Source: Homalodisca vitripennis
Lineage: Eukaryota > Arthropoda > Insecta > Hemiptera > Cicadellidae
Length of the DNA stretch: 64,000 bases
NCBI RefSeq assembly: GCF_021130785.1
Contig: NC_060215.1
Location: 64,794,501-64,858,500 of the forward strand
Direction of reading: 5' to 3'
The notes beneath the pieces are model-generated. The model saw only the letters and a list, made by a program, of their open reading frames with translations. It searched no databases and was not told where the DNA came from. The translations under genes were made by a program, and so were the position numbers. Of the stretch, positions 37,331-48,984 are shown one piece after another. Each line of letters starts with the position of its first letter. The stretch's first letter is position 1.

Positions 37331-37735
37331 ACGCTCGGCGTTGCTTGATCTGGTTATCTTGCGAAGAACCAAGTTATCTTGAGGAAGTTTTGGTTGCTGT
37401 AAGAACGGTTGCTTGATCCATGAACAAGAAATTGAAAAATGCGTAGAAACGAATAGTTAGTTGTTCAATTGATTGGTCTACTAAATCAGTTTACTAGTCA
37501 TTGATTGTACCAACTATTAAAAGAATAACACGCGGTATTTTATAAAGTTTAGTCGAAATAATGTAAAATAATTATTGTAATCACTATATGGGAAATATGG
37601 GACAAACATACAAAATAATAAATTTTCGGAGAGTGCGGAAACATTTTGTGGAATCGAACCAAGGATGTATTTATTGAATTCATATGTTCCACAATGGTAG
37701 TGAATGATTGATCAGATTTTTGTGTGGAACAAACT
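37331..37735. other. Spacer; nothing recognised
   Basis: A short near-repeat (GGTTATCTTGCGAAGAACCA then AGTTATCTTGAGGAAG, 37352-37388) is the only structure seen. Confidence 0.4.
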
Positions 37736-37739
37736 ATCT

Positions 37740-37862
37740 TGCGTTATCTTCGTTCATGAGTAAATTTAACAGCATAGACGACAGCTGGGAAAACATTCAC
37801 AAAACAATAAACAGAAGTAGGCCAAGTATCGAGTCTTGTGGAACACCGGAAAGCACATTGTA
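37740..37862 (-). pseudogene. Non-LTR reverse transcriptase fragment (jockey/CR1-like)
   Basis: The minus strand reads NVLSGVPQDSILGLLLFIVL then a stop (37859-37797). SGVPQGSxLGPLLF is the RT block before the catalytic YADD in jockey/CR1-type LINEs; here G-to-D and P-to-L changes are present. Sequence further on is still compatible with RT but frameshifted. Only about 40 codons remain. Confidence 0.65.
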
Positions 37863-38094
37863 ATATTTTAGTTTTATGTCAAACTTTAACACAGATAAAA
37901 ACATAACTCCTATACTGAACTAAGAAAAAAGGATTATATAGCGAATGGAGATGGCAATAGAAGGACGCACACTGTCAAGTAATGTGTACGTACAAACACG
38001 ATTTACGCGTGTATCAAGTTAAACGAAAATCGAGGACCGAGGACCAAATGAGGACAACGAGACAGGGGTCCCGCGATACATTGTGTCCTTGTAG

Positions 38095-38345
38095 GGATTT
38101 ATAACTGCAAATATTATATATGTAATATTTTGAATGTTTGTGTTTCTGTCACGCAAAAGCTACTATGTACAAAGTAAGTATAATTGTACAATTGTGTTGA
38201 AATTTTGCACGAACGCTGAATTATTATGTTCGTCAAATATATATACTTTCGTTACAAAATTATCAAAGGGCTACATCATATCACAAGCGATCTCACTGAG
38301 AAAGCTACCGACTATTATTTCTCCAATTATTCTAAAGTTTATTAG
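38095..38345 (+). repeat. Dispersed repeat fragment similar in style to 10.9-11.1 kb
   Basis: GAATGTTTGTGTTTCTGTCACGCAAAAGCTACT (38131-38163) followed by TTGAAATTTTGCACGAACGC mirrors the '...CTGTC-CGC-AAA--CTACT...TGAAATTTTGC' arrangement at 10950-11030. The 77-codon open frame over it is unlikely to be a gene. Ends are not visible. Confidence 0.35.
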
Positions 38346-40319
38346 AATATCTAATATCTTCCAATGACTATCACTTAAATAAGGGAATACCGTAGCATTT
38401 AGAAAGGATTGGTTTATTATTCAACGTCCTTGATATCCAACAAGAAATTTGGTGCGAAGGTGACTTTTTAGTGCTTTTATGACAGTTACAGCTTTATTAT
38501 AGTACAATATCGTAGTATATATACCATGTTAAGAGCTGTGATAGCACTATAAAGAAGATATTCGAGTGATATCACTTATCTAAGGAGTGTTTGATATACC
38601 AATAAAACAATATTTTAATATGAGCATATCTCTGTTATCTAAAAATTAACTTGCATACGAAGCCGAGGGTAGCAGATACCTTTCTTAATGTAATTAATGA
38701 TTTGGATTTATATACACTCTTATGTAACAAACATATGGTTAAATTAGTTAAGTAAGTATGACAATTTAAATACACTACACAATTTTTATGATGGTTCCGA
38801 AATAATGCAATAATTCCTTTTGTCATAGAAGGCGTAAATACAATAATTAAATGACGCAATTAAAAATTGCACGACATTGGTATAAATTTTTCACATCATG
38901 AGAAATGTTCCAGAACAATTGTTCTACGCATCCTAATTATATTATTTATTACAAAATATTTAGTTTGGTAAAGAACATCCTTATATTCTAATACAATTTT
39001 GAACTAATTTTACATTTCAAGTCATTAAAAACTTCTAAGTTGTGAATGTTGAACAATTGTAAGCTATTTATACGAGATAGAGCCAGCGCTTTGATACTCA
39101 TTGCAACTAGTCACAGAGATCAGGTGTCATGAAGTCACAATGGTTTTCATATTAATTATTTTAAATTTCATACACCAGTTATCTTTACATTTTCTGGCTG
39201 CTAACAGCCTTACTGATCATATGAATTTCATAAGGATAGCAGAAATGCTATGAGCTGTTGTGTCGCAAACATACTATAAAATCAAACCCCATTTCTCCTC
39301 CGAAAAATTAGTGGATATTGGAGGAATATTTGTTGCCTGATTTAAATAAATTTAATATTAATAAGCCAATCATAAATTTAATAGCAATTAGAGTTTAAGG
39401 AACTTAATTTAGTTTTTGAAAATTCAGTTCACAAAGTCGCTTTGAGAGTACATGTTTGGATCATAACTCCATATGCAATACTCCCCTATCCATAGATTAT
39501 TATAGACGAAAAACTAGGATTCGAATTATTCTGCAAAAGTAAATATTACAAACGGATTGTCATATTATACACAATTACGTAAACAAAATGGGTTTTAAAT
39601 CAATGCCAGTTTCCTTTCTCTCCTGAAGGGATAGAGTGAAACAATTTAAAATTGTTATCTACTAGGGAATTTTATCAAACATTTATATTATTAATATTGT
39701 TTTTGCTATCAACGACAATTTAAATGTTCCAAATGCTACGGGATCAAATTATAAGCTTATGAAATTCAAATGCTATCCATTTTTACCAAAAAGGGGGATG
39801 TTTAATCGTAATGTTACGATATCAATACTGATTTACAAACTATACTGAACAAAATGTAATTTACTACCTAAAAGAAATCAGGTTTTAGAATTATGTTATA
39901 TATAAGAGTTCTTACATCTAATTTGACTTAATTCAAAATTCTTATATACGTTAATAAAATAACCTATGTTTATAAGAGAGAGAAAACAAACGATTATCTA
40001 CAAAACTCAAACTGTAATGGACAGTAAACAAATAGTTGAGATAAAAGTAAACTGTTTGTAGGAAAAAATTAAACTGTCACTGGGACGTAGTAAACTGGTT
40101 TAAAATAATAACCTTGAATTATGAACCTTTTCAATTTTCTGATCTAAGAAATTAATTAATTTCTTCTATATCTACATGAGCAGATAAAATTATATAGCTA
40201 TATAAATTATATAAAACTAGGTAGCTATATAATTAATTATTGCTTGTCGAGAAAAAGACAACAAATTTAACAAACCTATAATAGCACATAGTAGAAACCG
40301 GGCAACATTTCCCTAGGAT
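38346..40319. other. AT-rich; nothing recognised
   Basis: No supported feature. Confidence 0.45.
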
Positions 40320-40410
40320 TTTACGGGAGAGCCAGTGGTCCAAGGCGTTAGAGATGTAATAGCTAAAGTTCTGATTCTGCCAGTGACTATAAGAATATTT
40401 TTACAGTACT
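40320..40410 (+). repeat. tRNA-derived SINE-like head
   Basis: GAGCCAGTGGTCCAAGGCGT (40329-40348) resembles the D-arm/A box of a leucine- or serine-type tRNA, and AGTTCTGATTCTGCCAGTGA (40367-40386) sits where a B box would (close to GGTTCGAATCC). The anticodon stem does not pair well, so a functional tRNA is unlikely. The downstream SINE body and tail are not delimited. Confidence 0.4.
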
Positions 40411-41247
40411 GTCGACCTTATATTATTGCATACTGTACTATTGTACCAACTCTTTCATCTATTCTGTTTTATGATATCTTTATACGTATTCCGTGTCTAC
40501 CCTTTTCTTAAAACATGTAAATTTGTTTGGCTTCAAAAATTATTTCATTAAAAAAAATAATATAAATATGCTTAGTTCCCAAACTAACAATAAATGTTTG
40601 TAAAATACGTAAAAGATTGAATTTCCATTGATTTTATTATTTTGGATTTTGACAAACACCGTAATCCGATTTCAACATATAACAATTTGTTAGTTGCCGT
40701 TCGTTGACAAAATCCTACTTCCTCAGCGTTCAAAATTGAAAGCACAAATTTGTGGCGTGATCATGTCTCCTCGTCTCCTTATAGAAGACAGAAATTTACT
40801 TGAGCTCAACCCTTGATAAGTAACGTGATAAGTCGCCGCTGACTACCGGAAAGGAGACCCTGGACAAAAAAGGTATAGTCCTGTAGTGAGAGCAACACTC
40901 TCTATTTATTTAAAAGTCTTAAAATCCAAACAATTTCAAGAGAAAAAGAGTGCTGAATTGTGTACAATTATGTGACTAAGTTTATAACAAATCTGCTTAA
41001 CTTAAGTCAAACAAGAAAAAAAGAGAATATACAATTCTCACAACAAAGAAATCCATATTATTCCTGCAAGTACAAAGGTAAGTATTAAAAAAGTAATATA
41101 AAGATATGTAGAGCAGAATGTTAATGGCAAGTATAATTATAATTAGGTACGCGTATAGTAACATTAGTAATATTTAGATATTTTGTAGGTAAGTATGTTA
41201 ATTATTTGAAATTAAAAGTATATGTATATAAGTGTGTATATTAATAT
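40411..41247. other. AT-rich; nothing recognised
   Basis: No supported feature. Confidence 0.45.
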
Positions 41248-41532
41248 CTAAACAAAGGAAAGTATACGATTTAAATTATTTGTCAAACTACTTAGATATA
41301 CAGGTGGGACGTCCCGGCCGCAATAATCCCGACTAATGAAGACCAGTATAATTATTGTGTATCCCTGTGCCTGGGGTTTTTTGGCATTGCGCTTGTTGTT
41401 GCGGAGCCCTCTTACTGTTACTTTGCCGGTTGATGTATCCGATGGCTTCCGAACGTCGTCAATGTCCTCGGCACATACCTCGGTGGAAATACAGCCGTTT
41501 AAAATGGAATTGCTTATGAATTTAATAAACAT
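41248..41532 (-). other. Minus-strand ORF of 94 codons, unknown
   Basis: The middle of this frame (41480-41350) is GC-richer than the flanks and encodes a basic, polar stretch (EDIDDVRKPSDTSTGKVTVR). It starts with ATG at 41532. I see no domain, no acceptor or donor of quality and no match in the window. The plus strand is also open, so a repeat-derived frame is as likely as a gene. Confidence 0.2.
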
Positions 41533-41750
41533 GTATTAATATCTCCATATATCTAAAAGTCATTGTTAAAAATTATGAGTTCAACGGAATTATAAAAAAA
41601 TCACTCTCGATTTCAGAAAGCTTTGGAATATAAAAAAAATAGTTATATAAAATATAAACTAAGTCGATTAAATGAGGAAATTGTATTGTATTGTATTAGT
41701 AACGCAACTACTAGTAAATAATAGTACTACTAACATAAGCAGTGGTTCAT

Positions 41751-41795
41751 GAAAGGATAACATGATTTCGGACATTTGCCCTCGTTATTTGTTAC
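41751..41795 (+). repeat. Degenerate copy of the 'CCGGACATTTG' dispersed family
   Basis: GAAAGGATAACATGATTTCG followed by GACATTTGCCCTCGTTATTT resembles 63330-63368. It is short and diverged. Confidence 0.35.
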
Positions 41796-43827
41796 AAAAG
41801 GTTTAAACACAGCGTTTCGGGGGTTGGAATCTATTCTCTTCGCCTAATGGGGGTTGGGATGTATTAATGCATGCAAAAATAAAGGAATGAAATAAGAAAA
41901 GAAAGGAAAGAAAAGAGTTTAAACATACCCGAAAGCTGCTGGGAGTCCAGTATCCTATTTCTATATTTGATTGTACGTGAAACATTTGGTACGCATGACA
42001 TGTACGAAATTGTGTAAATAAAGTACGCAATGTTTAAGCAATGAGTAAATTATAATATTTAAGAAATAACTTTTTAAGATTAAAAATGAATGTGCAGATA
42101 AATTAAGAGAGACTTTAAAACAACCAACAAAACATATTAAATTGCACTGAGAATTTGGATATTTTCACGACTAACTGCTAAAATATGATACATACATACA
42201 AAAACTACAAATAAATACATACATTATGCCACATACACATATCAAATCAAAGGAGAATTTACAAAATATTATTAGCATTAATTCCAAATAGTTAAATCCG
42301 TATAGTCACTTCCTATATGAAATGAGGGCCTTATAAATGTAAGCTACGCAATGGGGGAGAGATTGTTTGCTGTAGGAAAAGTGGGTACGATAGGAAGAGT
42401 GGATCTATAGTCTAAGGAAAGGTTTGTTTCTACATGTTTATATGTTAAATTCAAAAACTAGCAGTAGTGTAAAATATATGATATGATATTTTATAAAACA
42501 ATCAAATCCAGGTGTTTATTTGATGTATTATACATACAATGTATAACAAATTATGTAGAATAAATTACGTATTATACATTTATTGGCTCCTACCTAGTGT
42601 ATAAATTTGTTATTGAATTTAATAATGAATCTGAACTAAGCTATCTATTAAGGCCTCCATTATGAAAGACTTATACCTACATACAAAGATTAATACAGTA
42701 CTTTATTGACAGAAATGGTTTACTGAATGTTTACTTCTATGAAACAATGGACTGAAATTCAGATGTCATCTCATGATAGAAAATGTCCCTTATGCTAAAG
42801 AAGGATGTACATGTTTTATTACAAAAACTAAAAATAAAGTGCCCTACATGGATATAAGAATAAGGTCAGGAAAAACAAAAGGAGAACTTTGGAGAAACTT
42901 GTAAATCTATTATGGATCTACCTGCTGTTAGACTCTAAAAACTTCAAACCAATCATTCCAACCCTATGGGCGACCATCATTAAGTTAAGTAAAGTTAGGC
43001 CAAAGTAGGAAAGATACTCTATGGGGAAAGATTCGGTGTCGTCAGTTCTCTTTGACTTGACGTAGAGGTTTTATTGAAAGCCTTGTCTCCAGATTTGAGC
43101 TTTGAGATTGAGAACCAAAGGACAATATACATGTATTCTCCACATACCTGTGGTGATACATCGGCGTGGATGTTCAGCTGATCGAGTAGGGGCAAAATAA
43201 GATTGTATTGTTAAAAATTCAGTTGTATTTTTACCAGATAACAAAGGAAAAAAACTCGGCAGCTCATCATAATGGCGTGCTTATAATTCGCCTTCTACGC
43301 ACTTTTCACAGTATTGGTCTTGTTAAGGTAAAGTTAGGATAGTTTGGATCGCTCTATGTCTACCCAAGATAATATTACACACTTTTTCTACACTTCTGGC
43401 GTCCACTCCCAGGCTTTGTGCCGCCCTTGGTTTGGTGTTTGACAGGCGGAAAATCTAATATGGGTCACCGGTCGTCAACGGCCGTTGCGGCACTTTCCCC
43501 ATTTGGAACGGCTAGAAGCAAATAATTTGTACTCGATATGCCATTTACTAGTGGTAGCTAAAGTATTTTACAGCTGTTTTGATTTGTACAAATGTCTCTA
43601 TAAAAATTTCTTGGGTCGATAGGAAAAACTTCCCAGGGGACTTGTTGCCATTGTGATAAGCAGATTGCCTATTTTGAGTAATAAGTATGCTGTGAAAGTG
43701 GACAAGTTACATGTTATATACAAGATATATGTTACTGAGACTGTGTCTGTTTCAGACGTACAATTTTGAGGTCGGTATTTATTTGATTGAATTTTCAGTA
43801 CAATTAAAGTTTCACTGTTTGTTTCAG
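41796..43827. other. Mixed stretch; nothing named
   Basis: GA-rich simple sequence lies at 41880-41920. A GC-richer patch at 43380-43510 (CACTCCCAGGCTTTGTGCCG) looks like a repeat fragment but has no identifiable frame. The rest is AT-rich. Confidence 0.35.
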
Positions 43828-43891
43828 ACCTGTACCCTGAGTGTTGGAAGTGAGGGACATTCGGAAGGTATCGCCCACCGACTCCGAACTG
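43828..43891 (+). CDS. Candidate internal exon (64 bp), gene unknown
   Basis: A strong acceptor (CACTGTTTGTTTCAG) and a consensus donor (ACTG|GTAAGT) bound a GC-richer segment. Only one frame is open and it encodes TCTLSVGSEGHSEGIAHRLR plus T, leaving phase 1. The next called exon (47506) needs phase 0, so the two cannot be joined directly. An unseen exon between them, alternative splicing, or a false pair would explain this. The protein is not recognised. Confidence 0.4.
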
Positions 43892-44232
43892 GTAAGTCAT
43901 ATAGCATTTCTTTAAATATTTGATTGCCCTTGTATGTTAATTTCAATGAAGTTGTTCTTAAATACAAACATTGCCTAAGTGAGCTGTTGGGGTGATATAA
44001 GTGGAAACCACTAGCAATGACTTTAGGTGGAGATATGAGTATATATTTTATAATAGGCTCTCTAAAAACCTAAATAACATGTATTTGAGGATTTGAGGTT
44101 CGTTTGTAGGATTCAATACATTTTAACAGTAATACCTATCATTCACCTAAATATAACACTGTTTAAAATCAATTGTTCCTATTATATCTGGAAGTCATAA
44201 TAGCTGTTACAATAGCGTAAATATGAGAGAAA
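43892..44232. other. AT-rich spacer
   Basis: Nothing is recognised. Confidence 0.45.
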
Positions 44233-44830
44233 AGGCAGATTGGAACCCGATCTACCGAGTCCCGAATGTCCTTCTCCGCATTTTAACCAGGTACGACATT
44301 CTAATATGAGATAGTTTATCTGCTCAGCGGATATCTAATTTTAACGTTTGCATAAATGCGTGTAACAGGTTACATATTTCTGGTGAAGAACACCCTCCTG
44401 GTCTGCTACCGTCAGGGAGGTAATCAGTGTACTCAATAGAGCAACATACCATCAAGGTCTCTGTCCCGGGTTGGCCTAAAATCGCCTCTACCAGTGGTTG
44501 CCAACTTCGGTGTGATTGGCGCGAGATGGCGTTGTTCCAAACGCAGACACAGTGGCATAAAGACAAGAAAATTGTTCATCGGCATTGTGTCGAGGGCCGT
44601 GGTTATTGGCATTGAGATTAAGACCCAAGTGAGACAGCGCTTTTTATTGATAATATCTCTTGTATACAAAGTCAAAATAAGGGTCTTCGCACAATAAAGC
44701 ATATCGAATGAAGCAAGCGGCGACAGCTCACGGATTAACCTCCAATCCGGCCAAGTGCAGTGTTTTGTCCCTTGTCCTGACCAACAATGTAGGATTAAGC
44801 AAATCAAGGAAGTTAGAGCTTCCACATTCA
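44233..44830. other. GC-richer stretch with overlapping frames, probably transposon-derived
   Basis: Frames of 62-132 codons overlap on both strands. On the plus strand near 44707-44765 a short stretch reads AHGLTSNPAKCSVLSL, a pattern seen after the catalytic motif of non-LTR reverse transcriptases (GL-xN--KC). On the minus strand near 44560-44330 a coding-like stretch (SRQSHRSWQPLVEAILGQPG) is open. No domain can be confirmed. It ends just before the Harbinger element. Confidence 0.25.
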
Positions 44831-45006
44831 CCTAAAGCACGGGTCACACTAGGCTGATTGTAAGCCACTGGCTATCAGCGGCTGGCAGTAGCGCCAGCAA
44901 GCAGCGGCTGGCAACCCGGTCACATTTCGCTTTTAACTCGCCTGGTTCTAGTTCTAGTCAGCATGTCGTCTGTGGGTCCACACGAGTAATTAAGCGATTA
45001 TTAAGG

Positions 45007-45325
45007 ATGTGTGTGAAGGAGCTTTGTGAGAAAATGCTCAACCGCAAGAAGAGACGTTGGTTGAGTAGACCTTGGATTATGAGAAGAGAAGAATTAGGAG
45101 CATCTGCAAGACTTCTCCAAAAGTTACAAGAAGAGGACCCAGAAACATACAGAAATGTTTTACGAATGTCAGCTCCTAAATTCCAAGAATTTCTGGAATT
45201 AGTTGAACCGTTGATTAAAAAACAAAATACCAAGTTCAGACAGGCGCTTCCGTATAAGATCAAGTTGGAAATTACATTACGGTATCTCGCAACTGTAGAT
45301 AGTTTTAGGTCTCTAGTGTTGTTGT
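45007..45325 (+). pseudogene. PIF/Harbinger transposase, N-terminal part only
   Basis: The frame opens at ATG 45007 and reads as the HARBI1-like N-terminal region: KKRRWLSRPWIMRREELGAS, then LQEEDPETYRNVLRMS, then LEITLRYLATVDSFRSL. About 105 codons match the expected plan. After FRSL (near 45.32 kb) the frame continues only as the antisense of the MADF gene, so the DDE catalytic domain is deleted. Full-length proteins of this family run to about 350-400 residues. It might still bind host factors or DNA, but it cannot transpose. Confidence 0.85.
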
Positions 45326-45690
45326 TTAGAGTGCTGCACAATTCGATCTCTGCCACTGACAGCTCCATGCCAGAATACTTCCGCTGTTGGAAACCACACA
45401 AGCTTTGGCTTGTATACCTCGTTTGCACCAGCACCACTTTTTATAGATTTTTTTATCTTACTCAGTTCTTTTCTGTAGGTGTCGCGTAAACTCTTAATCT
45501 TCTCTTTCAAGAGTTCAACTGTCGCAGGCATCCCAGCATTCATTACGTTTTCCAACAGTTTATTGTAGGCTGTCTCTTTGACATTCCTATTAAGGTAATA
45601 CTGTGATGAAACGTCCCATAAGCACGGATAATTTTGAAATAAATTAAAAAATTCAATGACCTGCTTCCCCGACCACTTCAACTCAGCCAT
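45313..45690 (-). CDS. MADF-domain protein of the Harbinger element, C-terminally cut
   Basis: Starts at ATG 45690 and runs 125 codons without a break. The MADF (Myb/SANT-like) domain fills most of it: MAELKWSGKQVIEFFNLFQN, YPCLWDVSSQYYLNRN, LLKEKIKSLRDTYRKELSKI, then KKSIKSGAGANEVYKPKLVW and F. In complete Harbinger elements this second protein helps the transposase bind DNA and enter the nucleus. The MADF domain itself looks complete and undamaged. What follows it (from about residue 110) is short and ends at the internal deletion junction, so the usual C-terminal half is gone. Whether it is expressed cannot be told from sequence. Confidence 0.85.
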   Translation of the reverse strand: MAELKWSGKQVIEFFNLFQNYPCLWDVSSQYYLNRNVKETAYNKLLENVMNAGMPATVELLKEKIKSLRDTYRKELSKIKKSIKSGAGANEVYKPKLVWFPTAEVFWHGAVSGRDRIVQHSKQQH

Positions 45691-46039
45691 TTTTACACTA
45701 TAAATTAACAGTTACCTACGAAACAGCAGTAGCCAAACGAACCCAATGAACAAAACAAAGGATGGAAACACAAAACCACGTGTAGTTTACTCGCCGCTGA
45801 CACGCTACTGGGGTGGTCAGATTGCGCTGTAAGCTGGCGCCAGCTTGTGCGAATGAATCACGTGACCTGCTAGTTGCCGCTACCTGCGACCAAAAGTTGA
45901 ACATGTCCAACTTCGCCAGCCGCTGACAAATACTCGCCGGCTGGTAGCACCTGCTGCGGGTTCTGTGGTCACATCAAGCTGGTAGTAGCGGCTTCCTTTA
46001 ATTCGCGGCTGCAATCAGCCTAGTGTGACCCGTGCTTAA

Positions 46040-47505
46040 GGAGAAGGTGTGTACGAGTATATCTTAGATTTCTGTTTTCAAGGATTGAAGCTACCTGGGT
46101 ATAGATTTCAAGGTCGCCCGTAAAAGTCAGAATCTTAAGATTTCAAACTTAGGAAGCCTCATTTGATACACGAAGAGCGCTCGAAGATTCAGAGTTAATT
46201 TTCGTTTTTCTTCTTTTTACACAAAGGCTTTGCTAAATAATAGTTGGAAATGTTAACATTAAAGTATCTTGTGTTGTAAAATTAAAAGTAAAAGTGTACT
46301 GTGTGATAACAGCGATAACGTTTTAAATATGCCCTAGTACGTCTACTGTTGCGACTACCAAATGAGGAAGCGGGAAATCTTACACCTAATTTTTTGTATA
46401 GATTATTTTGTGGCTGTTGTACGTAAATTGTAATCTACACGTGAAATCTCATTTTGAAATGAAGAAAAATTAAGAGGGTTTGTGAAGGTAGATTTTTCGG
46501 ACAATAGCTGGTCGTTAATAGCAGACCTATTGTGACCTGTATTCTTTAGTTCAGTTTTAATATTGGCGATGTTTTGATTTTGCTAAGATCATTGTTTAAG
46601 ATAGTGTGCAAGAAGTTGGCTCACAAACATTTTTTGTGATTCTAAACTTGTGTGTGTCACAACACTCTGGTATGATTTGTTTATTTTAAGCTAGATTTTC
46701 GTTATAGATCTCAATAAGAATGTTTCAGTTTTTCCCAATATCTGTTCTTGGTTGACAGTTTTTAAACCCATAAACGTATCCTCAGATTATGTTAAATGCG
46801 TTAAAAGGAGATTTGAGTGTAAAGTTGAGTGTAACGTCGTACAATGATCACCAGAGCTGTTAGTGTTAAGTAAGTAAGTGTTGTGTTAAGTGTAGTGTGA
46901 GTAAGTTAATTTGTCCTTATGCCAGGTATAGAGACCATTGAATTTTAACGGGTTAGTATTACAGATAACAGTGCCTGTCCTATTTTCTATGTTACTTATT
47001 TATCCTGTTCCCCTTATCTTTTTGTTTGTGCTACTGCCTATAAAATGTGAGAAGCAAAAGAAGAAGGTAAAACTTGAGAACAGTCATAAAGTTTGTAAAT
47101 AACCTGAACTCCTTTGTTCATAGCAACATTATCACACAGCAGAATAGAATATTTAAACATCGGCAAACATTTGCAGCCGAGAAAGTTTTCACGAATGTCT
47201 GTTTCAATAAACAAAGTCTTTCTCGTTGGAAGATCAATGAAATCAATTATTGTTGCATACTAGAAGTGTAATTTTAATTTATATCAAACTTGGTGAACTT
47301 CGTCAGAACTATTTCTCAATAGTCTCGTATTTACATAAAAGTCTACTGTACACATTCCATGTTCTACTTATTTAACATATTTATGATTTTATTTGTAATT
47401 CCTTTAAAATCAACTCTGCACATAATTATGGTTAGTAAATAGTAAAACAGTGACAATATTATGTGAAAAATAGATATACTCTAATAGTGAGCATTTGTTT
47501 TGCAG
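46040..47505. other. Intron-like stretch left of the coiled-coil exon
   Basis: A GTAAGT-rich tract occurs at 46866-46912 (TTAAGTAAGTAAGTGTTGTG). No exon or repeat is supported. The right end is the branch and pyrimidine region of the exon at 47506. Confidence 0.4.
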
Positions 47506-47595
47506 GAGGATCAACTGGTTCGAGTATTAGAAAAGAATACAGAACTGACTATCCAAAATAAGGATCTTCAAAAGCAAGTTCAACGACTTCAAAAT
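47506..47595 (+). CDS. Internal exon (90 bp) of a coiled-coil protein gene
   Basis: Bounded by TTTTGCAG on the left and GTATGT on the right, in phase 0 at both ends. It encodes 30 residues: EDQLVRVLEKNTELTIQNKD then LQKQVQRLQN. Leu, Val and Ile recur at heptad-like spacing among Glu, Lys and Gln, which indicates a coiled coil. The other two frames contain stops. The sequence is intact and far less AT-rich than the flanks, so it is probably a real host exon. It can be joined in phase with 61127-61180 downstream. I cannot name the gene. Confidence 0.7.
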
Positions 47596-47855
47596 GTATG
47601 TACTTAAGGTGCCCTATAACTTAAGTGAATAATATAATTGATGAATAAATAGTATAATATAAAGTGTCAATACAAATTTGTCCACATTAAAAATGTAGAA
47701 TGCGATGCATGTCCGTAAGGACATTTTTGGCCACAATAATCTGTTGCATTTATTTAGATACATAATAAAATAAGGACATTATCAAGTATTAATGCATTAA
47801 AAATGGACAGTGGCATTTTATACAATTAATTATATTTCACCAGTATCATATAACG

Positions 47856-47892
<37 letters not shown>

Positions 47893-48429
47893 TGTATATG
47901 TATGTGTGTATGTATCATATGTAATAACAATTTTGCTGTCAGGGATATTGTTGGAATCCTCTAAGCACACTCGTGCCTTAGTGAACACCTCTGATATTGC
48001 ATGAAAGAGTACAAAATTCGTTATATTCGGGTTAGTAATCTCAGAGCTTTCTATAAGTTTTAATTCTCTTTAGTTAAATCCGACGATCAGAGTAACTGAT
48101 GCGTGATACAAAATTACTTTCCGATACATCATGCGATTTCAACATATGTTTTAATGTTAAAGAGCGGTGAGTACAGCCAAAACGTCTGAGCTCCTTAAGA
48201 TGGGTTTTGGTTGCAATACGTTTTGGAACTTTTAAATTATGGTCTCAGCTCTTTAAGATGCAATTTTTAAAGAAAGAACAAATAGAAAAAATAGTTTGAT
48301 CATCCATAATGAGTGGTAGCCATTTTAAGTAGAATTCAGGGGCATGTTAAAATAAGGTTAAAAGAAAAACTGTGAAGATAAACAAAATAACTTGTTACAG
48401 TATGAAATAAATTTACAGTTTTGTTTAGT
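47596..48429. other. Intron-like; contains (TA)n/(TG)n
   Basis: A (TA)n tract (47857-47884) passes into TATGTATGTGTGTATG. No other feature is supported. Confidence 0.5.
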
Positions 48430-48518
48430 GGTTGTTTTGACAAACGGAAGTATCGTGAACGAAAGAAGATTTTCCGGACATTTGTCATCGTTTAGTGTTA
48501 ATAGTAATCAGTAACACA
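48430..48518 (+). repeat. Copy of the 'CCGGACATTTG' dispersed family
   Basis: This aligns with 63302-63390 throughout: GTTGTTTTGACAAACGGAAG, then TTTTCCGGACATTTGTCATC, GTTTAGTG and ATCAGTAACAC. It diverges just where the perfect palindrome begins at 63369. Confidence 0.7.
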
Positions 48519-48984
48519 CCAGTCTTGTATCATTAAGCAAAAGTGACATATTTTTATGCATGCAATTTTAATTTTAATCGCTCTCTATGGTAATGGGCTA
48601 CTTTCCGATACAACTGACATTTGTGAAAGTTGTCCTTTCTCTCGTAGGAAGGATAGCTGACGTATTAGTCAGCTATTCCAAACTTTACTTTCTCTATGTA
48701 AAGAATTCTTTCTCAGTGTAAAAATCTCTTTCCCTCTAGATAAGCAATTGAACTATTGGTTTGACAGTCCTGCCTATGTTCAAACAGCTGATTGATAACA
48801 CCAGAATTATAAAATAGTGCTCTGTTTGCTACGAAATAATTGTATAAAGCTGTTTACATGAAAACACTCCTTTAGCCACACGAAATTAAACCCACCTGCT
48901 CCACTTTATAGCAAGTGTTTTAGGTAGGCATGCAACTGTAGACTGGTAGTGTTCACAACTGTCTGCAAAAATTGTTTAAAGATG
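48519..48984. other. AT-rich spacer
   Basis: Nothing is recognised. Confidence 0.4.

Larger units (their letters stand above)
44836..46036. mobile_element. PIF/Harbinger element, internally deleted, TAA duplication
   Basis: Perfect 25-bp terminal inverted repeats (AGCACGGGTCACACTAGGCT and five more bases) bound a 1,201-bp element. TAA flanks both ends (44833-44835 and 46037-46039), the 3-bp target duplication typical of PIF/Harbinger. Subterminal CAGCGGCTGGC motifs recur near both ends in inverse orientation, as expected for transposase-binding sites. The two genes of this superfamily, a DDE transposase and a Myb/MADF DNA-binding protein, are present in convergent orientation but both are cut where they meet near 45.32 kb. 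Confidence 0.93.

Noticed and set aside
40320..40410. Functional tRNA gene
   Set aside because: Acceptor and anticodon stems do not pair; SINE-like head preferred.
43711..43923. The whole 70-codon frame as one coding exon
   Set aside because: Upstream of 43828 the translation is AT-type; only the splice-bounded 64 bp is plausible.
45007..45489. Single 160-codon plus-strand gene
   Set aside because: Only the first ~105 codons match the Harbinger transposase; the remainder is antisense to the MADF gene across the deletion junction.
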